Positions 1-11,043 are shown, counted from the first letter of the stretch. The stretch is DNA of 64,000 nt from Arthrobacter sp. EpRS71 (GCF_001512285.1 NZ_LNUV01000003.1:161540-225539), one strand, 5' to 3'. The notes: generated by a model not told the origin, from the sequence alone. Translations and numbers: made by a program.

Positions 1-747
1 ATTCAGAACCCCGCCATGGAAGACGCCCCCCATCCCAAACGGGACATGGCAGGCGCCCGCCGCATTGAGATGGCCGACGCGGCGGCTGTTCTGGGAATCC
101 AGCAGCGCTGGCTGGGCTTTGTGGACTCGGGCCTTCCTGAAGGCGACCCCCTTCCGCCGCTGCCGCCAGGCTGCTTCGCCCTGCAGCCGCTTGAGCGCGC
201 CGCTGCGCCCCTGGTCCGGCTGGTCCGTGCTTTCAAGCCGCACGTCATCCTTAGCTATGACGAAAACGGTGGTTACCCGCACCCGGACCACATCATGGCC
301 CACAAGGTTGCGGTGGAAGCTTTTGACGCCGCAGGCGATCCTGAGCGCTATCCCGGCATGGGTGAACCATGGACGCCCAGCAAGCTCTACTATGACCGCG
401 CCTTCAGTCCGGACCGCTTCCGTGCGCTGCATTTTGCGTTGGAAGAGGCCGGGCTGCAGTCCCCGTACGCCGAGCGGCTGGCTGCGTGGTTGGAAACCGA
501 TGCGGAAGGTCACACTGCACCCGCGGCGGGGCATCAGACCACCACTCAGGTTGATTGCGGTGAATACTTTGAAGCCCGGGATGACGCACTGCGTGCGCAT
601 CGGACCCAGATCGACCCCCTCGGCTTCTTCTTCGCAGTGTCACCGGATCTGCAGCGCACCGCGTGGCCGTGGGAGGACTACACCCTGATCACGTCCAGGG
701 TCCCTTCCGAACTGCCGGAAAAGGACCTGTTCGCGGGGATAAGATAG
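1..747 (+). CDS. mca: Mycothiol S-conjugate amidase, 5' end outside window
   Basis: This is the C-terminal part of Mca, which hydrolyses mycothiol S-conjugates so that the mercapturic acid can be exported and the glucosaminyl-inositol recycled. The frame is open from base 1, so the start codon and the first zinc-binding motif lie before the window. The visible zinc-ligand motif is GGYPHPDHIMAH, with its HPDH near residues 94-97 of the visible part. The segments LGFVDSGLPEGDPLPPLP and WTPSKLYYDRAFS are typical of Mca rather than of the deacetylase MshB. It is followed by a small membrane protein gene, as in other actinobacteria. The family call is secure; the N-terminus cannot be judged. Confidence 0.93.
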   Translation: MQNPAMEDAPHPKRDMAGARRIEMADAAAVLGIQQRWLGFVDSGLPEGDPLPPLPPGCFALQPLERAAAPLVRLVRAFKPHVILSYDENGGYPHPDHIMAHKVAVEAFDAAGDPERYPGMGEPWTPSKLYYDRAFSPDRFRALHFALEEAGLQSPYAERLAAWLETDAEGHTAPAAGHQTTTQVDCGEYFEARDDALRAHRTQIDPLGFFFAVSPDLQRTAWPWEDYTLITSRVPSELPEKDLFAGIR

Positions 748-853
748 GAAAGCCGTTAGTTTCTATCGCTCGTAGAAATTAGCGTGCGGCCAGTCGGCTT
801 ACCGGCCACGCGCTGCCAGCCGGCACGCATCAGCTCCCACAGAAGGTTTGAAA

Positions 854-1126
854 GTGCATCACTTGATTCTTGCCCTGACCGTCACTCCGTCGCCCGACCC
901 CACGGGCACGCTGCGGCCCGGCCTGTCCGAGGATCAGGTGACGCCCGGTACGTGGGGCTTCGTCCTCACGGCCTTCATCGTGATTCTGACCACGTTCCTG
1001 ATTGTGGACATGGTTCGCAGGATTCGACGTGTCCGCTACCGCGCGCAGGTGGAGGAAGCGCGCCTGGCTGCTGAAGCCGGCGACGAAGCTGGGGAAGGTC
1101 ATTCCACTGAAGAGGGAGCCCGCTGA
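854..1126 (+). CDS. Small single-span membrane protein next to mca
   Basis: A 90-residue protein of unknown function. It has one clear transmembrane segment (about residues 34-53, FVLTAFIVILTTFLIVD), a basic stretch just after it (RRIRRVRYR) and an acidic, Ala/Glu-rich cytoplasmic tail. The GTG at 854 is preferred because AGAAGG at 841-846 lies 7 nt upstream; a TTG at 848 would sit against that site. Small membrane proteins occur at this place after mca in related genomes, which supports a real gene. No catalytic motif is visible and no function is assigned. Confidence 0.75.
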   Translation: MHHLILALTVTPSPDPTGTLRPGLSEDQVTPGTWGFVLTAFIVILTTFLIVDMVRRIRRVRYRAQVEEARLAAEAGDEAGEGHSTEEGAR

Positions 1127-1146
1127 ATCTGGCGGGAAGGCGCGGC

Positions 1147-1788
1147 CTAGCTCAGCACTGCCACCATGATCGCCACGAAGTGCGCGGCAAACGCCAGCAC
1201 TGTGAAGGCATGGAAGAGCTCATGGAAGCCGAAGTGCTGGACGCTGAAGTTCGGCTTCTTGAGGGCGTAGAACACCGCACCTGCGATATATAGCGCGCCG
1301 CCGACGCAGATGAGTATTGCTGCCGGAGCGTTGGCCGTGAAGAACTGGGGCAGGTAGAACAGCGCTCCGCAGCCCAGCGCGATGTACACCGGCACATAAA
1401 GCCACCGCGGAGCGTGTGTCCACAGAACCCGGAAGAGAACGCCGACGATGGCTCCGGACCACACCAGCCATAGCAAGGTCACGGCCTGTGGGCGATCCAG
1501 CAATGACCATGCCAAGGGTGTGTAGCTGCCGGCAATCACCAGCATGATGTTGGTGTGGTCCAGCCGTTTGAGCAGCATCCTGACCTTGGGTGACCAGTTA
1601 CCGCGATGATAAACGGCGCTGACTCCAAACAGCAGAAAGCCCGTTACGGCATAAATGGCTGAGGTGATCTTGCGGTCCGGGGTAGGCGCAACAGTCACCA
1701 GGACGATCCCTGCCGCGAGTGCAAAAGGAGCGGCGACGGCGTGGATCCAGCCACGCCAGAGGGGCTTGGTTTCGAGGAGCTCAGCCAT
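1147..1788 (-). CDS. Hemolysin III (TrhA/YqfA, PAQR-related) membrane protein
   Basis: A 213-residue seven-span membrane protein of the hemolysin III/PAQR family, a group linked to membrane-lipid homeostasis. The conserved residues are present: SAVYHR near residue 57 and, in the last third, the His-rich motif HFGFHELFHAFTVLAFAAHF, whose histidines bind the metal in PAQR proteins. The ATG at 1788 is chosen because a TATTCT hexamer ends exactly 6 nt upstream, the leaderless pattern seen repeatedly here; a longer reading would run through that promoter. A strong palindromic operator lies directly upstream. It is divergent from the prenyltransferase gene. Confidence 0.9.
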   Translation of the reverse strand: MAELLETKPLWRGWIHAVAAPFALAAGIVLVTVAPTPDRKITSAIYAVTGFLLFGVSAVYHRGNWSPKVRMLLKRLDHTNIMLVIAGSYTPLAWSLLDRPQAVTLLWLVWSGAIVGVLFRVLWTHAPRWLYVPVYIALGCGALFYLPQFFTANAPAAILICVGGALYIAGAVFYALKKPNFSVQHFGFHELFHAFTVLAFAAHFVAIMVAVLS

Positions 1789-1794
1789 GGGACA

Positions 1795-1800
1795 AGAATA
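1795..1800 (-). promoter_or_regulatory. -10 hexamer of leaderless hemolysin III gene
   Basis: TATTCT on the minus strand ends 6 nt before the ATG at 1788. With the usual distance from -10 to transcription start, the mRNA would begin at the start codon. No -35 match was seen. Confidence 0.6.
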
Positions 1801-1832
1801 ACTTACGTTTCGGTAAGTTACCCCTCGGTAAC
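1799..1832. promoter_or_regulatory. Two overlapping palindromes, candidate operator
   Basis: TAACTTAC (1799-1806) and GTAAGTTA (1813-1820) form a perfect 8-bp inverted repeat with a 6-bp centre. GTTACC (1817-1822) and GGTAAC (1827-1832) form a second, overlapping one. The TTAC...GTAA pattern therefore recurs with a 15-bp step. It abuts the -10 of the hemolysin III gene and lies in the divergent intergenic region shared with the prenyltransferase gene. The form resembles a TetR-family operator; the regulator is unknown. Confidence 0.6.
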
Positions 1833-1940
1833 AAATAGTGGGCTGAATTTGACCGGCGACTGCACCGGCCCGGCAGTTCGGGACGGTAGCCTTGGATGTG
1901 CGCCGTCGTCGTACAAGCAAGGAAGTCAGGTGAGAGTCCG

Positions 1941-2702
1941 GTGGAGCTGCCCGGTTTGCTCTATGGCTTCTATGAGCGCAAGCTGCTGCGCTCCCTCAAG
2001 CAAGACAGAATCCCGCGCCACATCGGCGTCATGGTGGACGGAAACCGTCGGTGGGCCCGGCAGTTCAATGCCCCCACCAGTCAAGGGCACCAAGCAGGCG
2101 CGGACAAGATCCACGAATTCCTCGGCTGGTGCCAGGAACTCGGCGTCAAAGTAGTAACCCTCTACATGCTCTCCACGGACAATATGAGCCGATCCGGCGA
2201 AGAACTGGACCTCCTCATGGGCATCATCGCGAACACCATGGACCGGCTCGACGAAGACGTGGACGTTTCCGTTCACGCCATGGGCGCGCCGGAACTCCTG
2301 CCTGACTACCTCGCTGAGCGACTCAACAAACTGACTGCCCGCACCCCGATTCACGAAAAAATCCATGTGAACGTGGCCGTGGGCTACGGCGGCCGCCGTG
2401 AAATCGTCGACGCCGTCCGGGAACTTCTGCACGACGCCGAGGCCAAAGGGCGCACCATGTCCGAAGTGGCAGATGAACTTTCGGTGGACGACATCTCCAG
2501 GTTCCTTTACACCCGTGGCCAGCCCGACCCGGACCTCGTCATCCGCACATCAGGCGAGCAACGGCTCTCAGGCTTCCTCATGTGGCAAAGCGCCTACAGC
2601 GAGTTCTACTTCTGCGAAGCCCTCTGGCCTGCCTTCCGAAAAGTTGACTTCCTCCGTGCACTCAGGGACTACGCCGGACGCCAGCGGCGATTCGGCGCGT
2701 AA
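1941..2702 (+). CDS. Short-chain cis-prenyltransferase (isoprenyl transferase)
   Basis: A 253-residue cis-prenyl diphosphate synthase of the UppS fold. Motifs in order are HIGVMVDGNRRWAR (catalytic Asp and pyrophosphate-binding Arg, residues about 27-40), LSTDNMSR, the NVAVGYGGRREIVDA segment, PDLVIRTSGEQRLSGF and the C-terminal SEFYFCEALWPAFRKVDFLRAL with the conserved Glu. The sequence resembles mycobacterial Rv1086, which makes Z,E-farnesyl diphosphate, more than the decaprenyl enzyme; chain length is inferred. The GTG at 1941 is chosen over an ATG at 1896 because AGGTGAG lies 6 nt upstream and the ATG falls just after a likely -10 (TAGCCT, 1887-1892). Confidence 0.92.
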   Translation: MELPGLLYGFYERKLLRSLKQDRIPRHIGVMVDGNRRWARQFNAPTSQGHQAGADKIHEFLGWCQELGVKVVTLYMLSTDNMSRSGEELDLLMGIIANTMDRLDEDVDVSVHAMGAPELLPDYLAERLNKLTARTPIHEKIHVNVAVGYGGRREIVDAVRELLHDAEAKGRTMSEVADELSVDDISRFLYTRGQPDPDLVIRTSGEQRLSGFLMWQSAYSEFYFCEALWPAFRKVDFLRALRDYAGRQRRFGA

Positions 2703-2939
2703 GCGACCTCGGTTAACCAAAATTTAACGATCCGGACATGCGACTTGCCGGGCGCAGATTGCGGAAATGAATGTGCTGAGGATTACGTTAATCCCATCAG
2801 CAGGCAAAACCGCCCGCTGATCGGGGAGGCCAGTACATGGAGCGGACTATCGCAACAGTTACATGGGAGGCCACGCCCGGCCTTCCGGCCGAGCCGCTTC
2901 ACCATTAGGCCGGGCGAACTGCCCGGGGCTGGAGTCGAT

Positions 2940-4334
2940 GTGGCTATTTCTGAGCAACTGCCCGCAATGGTTTCCGACGGGGAAAGTGCAGCTACCTCTC
3001 GCACCAAGCGGGTCTCACAAAAAGGGCGGACTGCACCATCCGCTACAGGCCGCAGCTACGTGATTGATACGTCCGTCCTGCTATCCGATCCACACGCACT
3101 GTTGCGCTTCGCCGAACACGAGGTGATCGTCCCCATCGTGGTGATCAGCGAACTGGAAGGAAAACGCCACGATCCCGAACTGGGCTACTTCGCCCGAAAA
3201 GCCCTGAGGCTCCTGGACGACCTCAGAATCGAACACGGAGGACTGGACCACTCCATCCCCATCGGGAAAGACGGCGGGATGCTCAGGGTGGAAATGAACC
3301 ACATTTCCCCGGACGTGCTTCCCGCAGGATTCCGTGGCGGCGACAATGACAGCCGCATCCTGGCTGTCGCCAAGAACCTGGCCAACGAAGGCCACAACGT
3401 CACCGTCGTGTCCAAAGACCTCCCCATGCGCGTCAAAGCCTCCGCCATGGGGCTCCAAGCAGACGAGTACCGCAACGAACTCGTCAAGGACTCCGGCTGG
3501 ACCGGCATGGCCGAAGTGGATGCAACCGAAGAGGAAATCACCACCCTCTACGGCCACGAGCCCGCCTTCATCCCCGCAGCTGCAGAACTGCCCGTCAACA
3601 CCGGCCTTGTTCTCCTCTCCAACCGCGGCTCCGCACTGGGAAGGGTTGGGGCAGACAAGCAAGTCCGGCTCGTCAAGGGCGACCGGGACGTGTTCGGACT
3701 CCACGGACGCTCAGCGGAACAACGGCTGGCCATCGACCTCCTCATGGACCCGGCGGTGGGCATCGTCTCCATCGGCGGGCGGGCTGGTACGGGCAAGTCC
3801 GCGCTTGCCCTCTGTGCGGGCCTGGAAGCCGTCCTGGAACGCCAGGAACACCGCAAAGTAGTAGTGTTCCGCCCCCTTTACGCAGTGGGCGGCCAGGAAC
3901 TCGGCTACCTCCCCGGCTCCGAATCGGAAAAAATGAACCCCTGGGCGCAGGCCGTGTTCGACACCCTGGGTGCGCTGGTAAGCCAGGAAGTCGTTGAAGA
4001 AGTCATGGATCGGGGCATGCTCGAAGTCCTGCCGCTGACCCACATCCGCGGCCGATCGCTCCACGACGCCTTCGTGATCGTGGACGAAGCACAGTCACTC
4101 GAGAAAAACGTCCTCCTCACCGTCATGAGCCGCATCGGACAAAACTCCAAAATCGTCCTCACCCACGACGTCGCCCAGCGCGACAACCTCCGCGTGGGAC
4201 GGCACGACGGCGTCGCCGCCGTAGTGGAGACCCTCAAGGGCCACCCGCTGTTCGGGCACATCACGCTGACCCGGTCCGAGAGGTCGCCGATTGCTGCCCT
4301 GGTGACGGAGTTGCTCGAAGGGGCTGAAATCTAA
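2940..4334 (+). CDS. phoH: PIN-PhoH protein (PhoH2-type RNA helicase/RNase)
   Basis: A 464-residue protein with an N-terminal PIN RNase domain and a C-terminal PhoH ATPase domain, the PhoH2 layout described as a sequence-specific RNA unwinding and cleaving enzyme. PIN acidic residues are visible in [22 protein letters not shown] and [15 protein letters not shown], followed by [16 protein letters not shown]. The ATPase has Walker [14 protein letters not shown] and Walker [13 protein letters not shown], then [11 protein letters not shown]. The GTG at 2940 has GGAG 5 nt upstream; the open frame extends further upstream without coding character. A composite hairpin repeat follows the stop. It sits between the prenyltransferase and fumC-glpX, as in mycobacteria. 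Confidence 0.93.
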   Translation: MAISEQLPAMVSDGESAATSRTKRVSQKGRTAPSATGRSYVIDTSVLLSDPHALLRFAEHEVIVPIVVISELEGKRHDPELGYFARKALRLLDDLRIEHGGLDHSIPIGKDGGMLRVEMNHISPDVLPAGFRGGDNDSRILAVAKNLANEGHNVTVVSKDLPMRVKASAMGLQADEYRNELVKDSGWTGMAEVDATEEEITTLYGHEPAFIPAAAELPVNTGLVLLSNRGSALGRVGADKQVRLVKGDRDVFGLHGRSAEQRLAIDLLMDPAVGIVSIGGRAGTGKSALALCAGLEAVLERQEHRKVVVFRPLYAVGGQELGYLPGSESEKMNPWAQAVFDTLGALVSQEVVEEVMDRGMLEVLPLTHIRGRSLHDAFVIVDEAQSLEKNVLLTVMSRIGQNSKIVLTHDVAQRDNLRVGRHDGVAAVVETLKGHPLFGHITLTRSERSPIAALVTELLEGAEI

Positions 4335-4360
4335 CCCCCATCGACGGGGTGCCCGCCTAT

Positions 4361-4437
4361 GGCGAAGGCCAGGCATCCTCTGCGTGCTAGCTCGTTCCTC
4401 GCTTTTGACGCACGCTGCCGGATGACTGGCCTTCGCC
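4361..4437. repeat. Composite hairpin repeat, copy A (likely bidirectional terminator)
   Basis: Outer arms GGCGAAGGCCAG (4361-4372) and CTGGCCTTCGCC (4426-4437) pair perfectly. Inside are nested arms GCATCC/GGATG and GCGTGC/GCACGC around a GCTCGTTCCTCG segment. The inner 52 nt (4373-4424) are nearly identical to copy B at 54925-54975. It lies 26 nt after the phoH stop and 23 nt from the convergent acetyltransferase stop. Confidence 0.8.
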
Positions 4438-4460
4438 TTTCAGCCGCCCGCCGGAAGTTT

Positions 4461-5105
4461 TTAGATTCCGAGATAGGAGGAAAGGGCTTCGTGGCCTTGG
4501 ACTTTTAAGGTCCAGTCGGGGCGTTTGAAGGTGGTGGGGGTGAGGCGGACTCTTTGGACCTCTTCCACCTTTTCGCCCCAGCCGTCGCGGAAGATGCCGT
4601 TGGGTTCGTAGCCGAGGCTGGTGGACACGCCCAGGGACTGTTGGTTCCAGATGGCGGCCTCGGACTCGGCCACTTCCGCGCCCAGGTAATCGAACGCGTA
4701 ACTCACGACGGCGGCCCGCATCTCCTTGCCGAAGCCTTGGCCTTGCGCGGACTGCTTGAGCCAGGATCCCGTCCCCACGGTTTTCAGCGTCGTGAAGTTC
4801 TTGGCGCCGAGGTCCTGGACGCCCAGAAAGTCGTCGTCGTGCCAGATGGCCAAGAGCAGGGTCCAGGACGCAGGCGTGAAATTCGCCCGGCAGCGCCAGT
4901 ACCACTGGGCCATATTCGGTGCGAGTTCCTCGTCCGGGAGTTCCGCCCACGGCATGCTGAACGGGCTCTTACCTGGTGGGTGGACGCCGGAACGCGCCGC
5001 CGCTACGGCTGACGGGATGTCTTCGTCAAGAACGGGACGGATGGTCAGCCTCGGAGTGCTGAGGCTGAGACCGAACGGGGGCCACATTTCTGCCAGCGAT
5101 GTCAT
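4461..5105 (-). CDS. GNAT acetyltransferase, RimJ/RimL-like
   Basis: A 214-residue acetyltransferase of the RimJ/RimL type, which transfers acetyl from acetyl-CoA to protein N-termini or other amines; the substrate is not evident. The family start LSTPRLTIRPVLDEDIPSAV is near residue 14. The acetyl-CoA pyrophosphate loop SAQGQGFGKEMRAAVV lies around residues 123-138, and NQQSLGVSTSLGYEPNG matches the last family motif. The ATG at 5105 has TAAGCT exactly 6 nt upstream, so it is probably leaderless. It converges on phoH with the composite hairpin between them. Confidence 0.88.
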   Translation of the reverse strand: MTSLAEMWPPFGLSLSTPRLTIRPVLDEDIPSAVAAARSGVHPPGKSPFSMPWAELPDEELAPNMAQWYWRCRANFTPASWTLLLAIWHDDDFLGVQDLGAKNFTTLKTVGTGSWLKQSAQGQGFGKEMRAAVVSYAFDYLGAEVAESEAAIWNQQSLGVSTSLGYEPNGIFRDGWGEKVEEVQRVRLTPTTFKRPDWTLKVQGHEALSSYLGI

Positions 5106-5111
5106 CGCCGT

Positions 5112-5117
5112 AGCTTA
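5112..5117 (-). promoter_or_regulatory. -10 hexamer of leaderless acetyltransferase gene
   Basis: TAAGCT on the minus strand ends 6 nt before the ATG at 5105. No ribosome binding site is visible between them. Confidence 0.55.
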
Positions 5118-5136
5118 GCGCGGAACACTCCGATGC

Positions 5137-5898
5137 TCAGGCGGCGGGGCCGATATCCCACGGGATGTGGCGGCGGACATCGGTGAGATTCATCGACTCT
5201 GCCAGGAAAAGGTCATCCAGCATGTACTCGTCCACGGCCAGGATCTTGAGCCAGTGGCCTTTGCCTGAGGAGTCGCCGTCCAGGCTTTGGCTGGCCACGC
5301 AAACCCCTGTGCCGGCGTCGACCCTGATCAGTGTCCGGCCCGGGTAGATCAGCGGTTCCTGCGGGTCTGAGGGGAAGTACGTCCGGCTTGGCGTGACGAT
5401 TGTTTCCAAGGCCACGCGTCCCTCATGGTCCACTTCACGCGGTTGCTCAAGGAAGACAGGGTTTGTATCCGGGAACTCCAACGGGACCGGTGCCTTGCCG
5501 GCAAGTTCCACTGGATCGAGTGCGGCGGCGAGGCGACCGTTGCCAAAGGAAGGCTCCCCGTACTCCGCTTCGGGGCGTCGGCGGACCAGACCGGCGTCGT
5601 CATATACCGGGGTGACCAAGTGCGCCGGAAGCAGCCACGAACGGCGGGTGGAGCTGACGTAGAGATCATCCCGGGAATCGTTGATGCCGGTGGTGCTGTG
5701 CAGAAGCTGGCCGTCCGGGGTCTCGAGGCGGAGTGCACCGGGGCGCCTGAGCCATGCCCGGACGATCGTGGCGCCGGAAGCGGGCCGCTCGAGGTACTCG
5801 AAGCGGAGGGTGGTCCACTTCCACGGCGAAGAACGGCAAAGATTGCGGAATGTGGAGGACAAGTCAAAACCTGGTCCACTTGCACTGTATCGCCCCAT
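5137..5898 (-). CDS. Conserved hypothetical protein
   Basis: A 253-residue protein that I do not recognise. It has no signal peptide or membrane segment and a mixed, soluble-protein composition. Its middle is rich in Pro, Arg and Asp (for example WLRRPGALRLETPDG and LVRRRPEAEYGEPS), and aromatic and acidic residues are frequent near the C-terminus (WLKILAVDEYMLDDLF). A start at ATG 5898 is preferred over GTG 5904 because TAAACT lies exactly 6 nt before the ATG. It is divergent from the prepilin peptidase gene with only 61 bp between starts, so the two promoters overlap. Function unknown. Confidence 0.7.
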   Translation of the reverse strand: MGRYSASGPGFDLSSTFRNLCRSSPWKWTTLRFEYLERPASGATIVRAWLRRPGALRLETPDGQLLHSTTGINDSRDDLYVSSTRRSWLLPAHLVTPVYDDAGLVRRRPEAEYGEPSFGNGRLAAALDPVELAGKAPVPLEFPDTNPVFLEQPREVDHEGRVALETIVTPSRTYFPSDPQEPLIYPGRTLIRVDAGTGVCVASQSLDGDSSGKGHWLKILAVDEYMLDDLFLAESMNLTDVRRHIPWDIGPAA

Positions 5899-5904
5899 AT
5901 CCAC

Positions 5905-5910
5905 AGTTTA
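5905..5910 (-). promoter_or_regulatory. -10 hexamer of leaderless hypothetical gene
   Basis: TAAACT on the minus strand ends 6 nt before the ATG at 5898. It forms a back-to-back pair with the promoter at 5948-5953. Confidence 0.55.
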
Positions 5911-5947
5911 CCCACGCGTTCAAGCAGGTTCGGTGGCCAAAGTTGGA

Positions 5948-5953
5948 TAGCAT
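5948..5953 (+). promoter_or_regulatory. -10 hexamer of leaderless prepilin peptidase gene
   Basis: TAGCAT ends 6 nt before the GTG at 5960. Its first three bases are also the in-frame TAG that blocks any upstream start. Confidence 0.55.
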
Positions 5954-5959
5954 CCGAAG

Positions 5960-6511
5960 GTGATCCGACGACTTTCAGACCTCTGGACCGGCAGCCCGCT
6001 GGGCTTTTGGCTGGTGCTGGCAGCCTGCCTGTACTTCGTGGCCATGGCCGTGCGGCTGACAGTGATAGATGTCCGGAGCCACCTGCTGCCTAACCGCATC
6101 GTGTTTCCGTCGTATGCGGTGGCCGGTGTTCTTTTGCTGGCTGCCGCGATTGTGGCTTCATTCGGTGAATCGGCCACGGAGCACACGGCTGCGGCTGTGC
6201 TCTTTGGGGTACCCGGGCTGGGCGTTGTTGCCGGCGGCGCCGTGCTCTGGTTGTTCTACTTCGTGCTGCGTCTCATCCACCCTCCCGGGATGGGCTTCGG
6301 CGATGTGAAACTGGCGGGCGTGTTGGGCCTCTACTTGGGCTATCTGGGGTGGAGCCACGTCTTTGCCGGAACGTTCGCGGCCTTCCTGTTGGGAGGGCTG
6401 TGGAGTTTGGGTATCCTGATTGCCCGCCGTGGCACGCTGCGCTCGGCCATCCCGTTTGGCCCCTTCATGCTGGCCGGAGCGGCGGCCGCGATGGCTATGG
6501 TGCCCGCATGA
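5960..6511 (+). CDS. Prepilin peptidase (type IV leader peptidase, A24)
   Basis: A 183-residue integral membrane aspartyl protease that cleaves type IV prepilin or Tad/Flp leader peptides. The two catalytic aspartates are in VIDVRSHLLPNRIV (about residues 36-49) and GMGFGDVKLAG (about residues 111-121). About six transmembrane segments follow each other. It lacks the cytoplasmic Cys-rich methylase domain of the long bifunctional enzymes, as is usual for short TadV/CpaA-type forms. No pilus genes are nearby, so its substrates are encoded elsewhere. The GTG start fits the leaderless promoter; an in-frame TAG lies just upstream. Confidence 0.9.
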   Translation: MIRRLSDLWTGSPLGFWLVLAACLYFVAMAVRLTVIDVRSHLLPNRIVFPSYAVAGVLLLAAAIVASFGESATEHTAAAVLFGVPGLGVVAGGAVLWLFYFVLRLIHPPGMGFGDVKLAGVLGLYLGYLGWSHVFAGTFAAFLLGGLWSLGILIARRGTLRSAIPFGPFMLAGAAAAMAMVPA

Positions 6512-6635
6512 AACTTCCGACCAATGCCAACTGCGGCCAAATTGCAACGCTCCGCATATTCTCGGTGTTCACCGGGCTGCGTCATGCTTAGCCCAGCGAC
6601 TCACACGCAACCATTGAACTGAAGGAAAACTGACC

Positions 6636-7112
6636 ATGGGTGCACCCGATTTCGTGCTCAAATTACGGGAAAAGATCGGCAACGATCCCCTCTGGCTGCC
6701 GGCTGTGCGGGGAGTGGTGTTCGATGATGAAGGCAGGGTCTTGTTGGGCCAGCGTGCCGACAATGGTCACTGGACACTCATCACCGGGATGCTTGAGCCG
6801 GGGGAGCACCCAGCACCTGGCCTGGTGCGGGAAATCTTTGAGGAAACGGCGGTGGTGGCCGAGACCGAGCGCATCATCGGCGTCGGCGTTGTAGGGCCGG
6901 TGACCTTCCCCAACGGCGACGTGTGCGACTTCCTGGATATCACGTTCCGGTGCAGATACATCTCGGGAGAGGCGCAGGTTAATGATGACGAATCCTTGGC
7001 CGTCGGGTGGTTCGCGCTGGAGGACCTCCCGGAGATGAGTGCCGGAAACCTTGAAGCCATCAGGCTTGCCACGGAGCCCGAAGGCCCCGTGGCGTACCAG
7101 ACAGAGGACTAG
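6636..7112 (+). CDS. NUDIX hydrolase
   Basis: A 158-residue Nudix pyrophosphohydrolase of unknown substrate. The Nudix box is complete for the metal-binding residues: GMLEPGEHPAPGLVREIFEE at about residues 51-70, then TAV. The usual Gly after EE-x is Ala here. The strand before it reads VVFDDEGRVLLGQRADNGHW, a common form in actinobacterial NUDIX proteins acting on nucleotide derivatives. The start ATG has GAAGGAAA about 8 nt upstream. It converges on the MFS exporter gene with only 2 nt between the stops. Confidence 0.9.
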   Translation: MGAPDFVLKLREKIGNDPLWLPAVRGVVFDDEGRVLLGQRADNGHWTLITGMLEPGEHPAPGLVREIFEETAVVAETERIIGVGVVGPVTFPNGDVCDFLDITFRCRYISGEAQVNDDESLAVGWFALEDLPEMSAGNLEAIRLATEPEGPVAYQTED

Positions 7113-7114
7113 CG

Positions 7115-9468
<2,354 letters not shown>

Positions 9469-9477
9469 AAAGTAAAG

Positions 9478-9506
9478 TTTTGCACTCTAGCTAAGAAAGT
9501 GCAAAA
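9478..9506. promoter_or_regulatory. Candidate TetR operator and promoter
   Basis: TTTTGCACT (9478-9486) and AGTGCAAAA (9498-9506) form a perfect 9-bp inverted repeat with an 11-bp centre, 9 bp upstream of the tetR start. TTTGCACT recurs at 9452-9459. On the minus strand the distal arm reads TTGCAC, which could also be a -35 element. Confidence 0.65.
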
Positions 9507-9537
9507 AGATGGCGATGTGCCGTTGCTCATAGTCCGG

Positions 9538-9589
9538 GTACGACGACGGCCGGTACCTTTCGTGGGAAAGGTACCGGCCGTCGTCGTAC
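9538..9589 (-). terminator. Strong hairpin terminator of fumC
   Basis: A perfect 24-bp stem (9538-9561 with 9566-9589) and a 4-nt loop, 20 nt after the fumC stop. There is no U-tract, as is common in high-GC actinobacteria. Confidence 0.85.
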
Positions 9590-9609
9590 TGTGAGTATTA
9601 GACCAGAGG

Positions 9610-11037
9610 TCAGGCCTTGTGGGCCGGGGACGTCATGGTGGTGACGTCCAGGGCCTTATCCAGATCGGCTTCGGAAACCTGGCCTTCGCCTTCACCGACG
9701 AAGCCGAGCTTCTCGGTGGCCTGGCGGATGGTCAGGCCCTCCCTGACAGCGATCTTGGCGATCTTTGCCGCGTTTTCGTAACCGATGTACTTGTTCAGCG
9801 GCGTCACAATGGACGGGGAAGCCTCGGCCAGGAAGCGGGCACGCTCCACGTTGGCGGTGATGCCATCGATCATCTTGTCGGCCATGACGCGGCTGGTGTT
9901 GGCCAGCAGGCGGATGGACTCAAGAAGGTTGGCGGCCATGACGGGGATGCCGACGTTCAGTTCGAAGGCGCCATTGGTGCCGGACCAGGCGATGGCGGTG
10001 TCGTTGCCGATCACCTGGGCGCAAACCATGATGGATGCTTCGCAGATGACCGGGTTGACCTTGCCCGGCATGATCGAGGAGCCCGGCTGAAGGTCGGGGA
10101 TGGCGATTTCGCCGAGACCCGTGTTGGGGCCCGAGCCCATCCAGCGGAGGTCGTTGTTGATCTTCATGAAGGAGATCGCAATGTTACGCAGCTGGCTGGA
10201 GCCTTCGATGAGGCCGTCGCGGTTTGCCTGGGCTTCGAAGTGGTCGCGGGCCTCGGTCAGCGGGAGGCCGGTGTCGGCTGCGAGCAGTTCGATGACGCGC
10301 TCCGGGAACCCTGCCGGGGTGTTGATGCCCGTGCCCACGGCGGTGCCGCCGAGGGGGACCTCAGCAACGCGGGGGAGTGCTGCGTTGATACGCTCGATGC
10401 CGTAACGGACCTGCGCTGCGTAGCCGCCGAATTCCTGGCCCAATGTGACGGGGGTGGCGTCCATGAGGTGCGTGCGGCCGGACTTGACGACGTCCTTGAA
10501 CTCGGCGGACTTGCGGTCCAAGGATGCTGCCAGGTACTCCAAGGCCGGGATCAGATCGTTGATCAGGGCCGAGGTAGCGGCAACGTGCACGGACGTGGGG
10601 AAGACGTCGTTGGAGGACTGTGAGGCGTTCACGTGGTCATTCGGGTGGACAACTTTGTCACTCCCGGCAGCGGCCAGGGCGCGCGATGCGAGCTCTGCGA
10701 TGACCTCGTTGGTGTTCATGTTGGAGGACGTACCCGAGCCGGTCTGGAAGACGTCAATCGGGAAGTCGCCGTCGTACTTTCCGGTTGCAACCTCATCGGC
10801 AGCTGCGGCGATAGCCTCGGCGAGCTCACCATCGAGCACCCCCAGTTCGGCGTTCGCCAGTGCGGCTGCCTTCTTCACGCGGGCCAGGGCCTCGATGTGG
10901 GTGCGCTCAAGCGTCTTGCCGGAGATCGGGAAGTTCTCCACAGCACGCTGCGTCTGGGCGCGGTACAGGGCGTTCACGGGGACGCGAACTTCGCCCATCG
11001 TGTCATGTTCAATACGGAACTCAGTGGTGGAAGTCAT
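9610..11037 (-). CDS. fumC: Class II fumarate hydratase
   Basis: A 475-residue iron-independent fumarase that interconverts fumarate and L-malate in the citric acid cycle. The family signature [11 protein letters not shown] is present near residue 324, with the substrate-binding regions [33 protein letters not shown] and [20 protein letters not shown] in the expected order. Length is standard. The ATG at 11037 has TAAGCT 6 nt upstream, so the mRNA is probably leaderless. A very strong hairpin terminator follows. The neighbours, carbonic anhydrase and glpX, are part of a conserved actinobacterial group. Confidence 0.97.
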   Translation of the reverse strand: MTSTTEFRIEHDTMGEVRVPVNALYRAQTQRAVENFPISGKTLERTHIEALARVKKAAALANAELGVLDGELAEAIAAAADEVATGKYDGDFPIDVFQTGSGTSSNMNTNEVIAELASRALAAAGSDKVVHPNDHVNASQSSNDVFPTSVHVAATSALINDLIPALEYLAASLDRKSAEFKDVVKSGRTHLMDATPVTLGQEFGGYAAQVRYGIERINAALPRVAEVPLGGTAVGTGINTPAGFPERVIELLAADTGLPLTEARDHFEAQANRDGLIEGSSQLRNIAISFMKINNDLRWMGSGPNTGLGEIAIPDLQPGSSIMPGKVNPVICEASIMVCAQVIGNDTAIAWSGTNGAFELNVGIPVMAANLLESIRLLANTSRVMADKMIDGITANVERARFLAEASPSIVTPLNKYIGYENAAKIAKIAVREGLTIRQATEKLGFVGEGEGQVSEADLDKALDVTTMTSPAHKA

Positions 11038-11043
11038 GGGGCT

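Noticed and set aside
2703..2939. An extended N-terminus of the PhoH protein from 2745
   Set aside because: The extra 65 residues look non-coding, while GTG 2940 has a good ribosome binding site and leads directly to the PIN domain.
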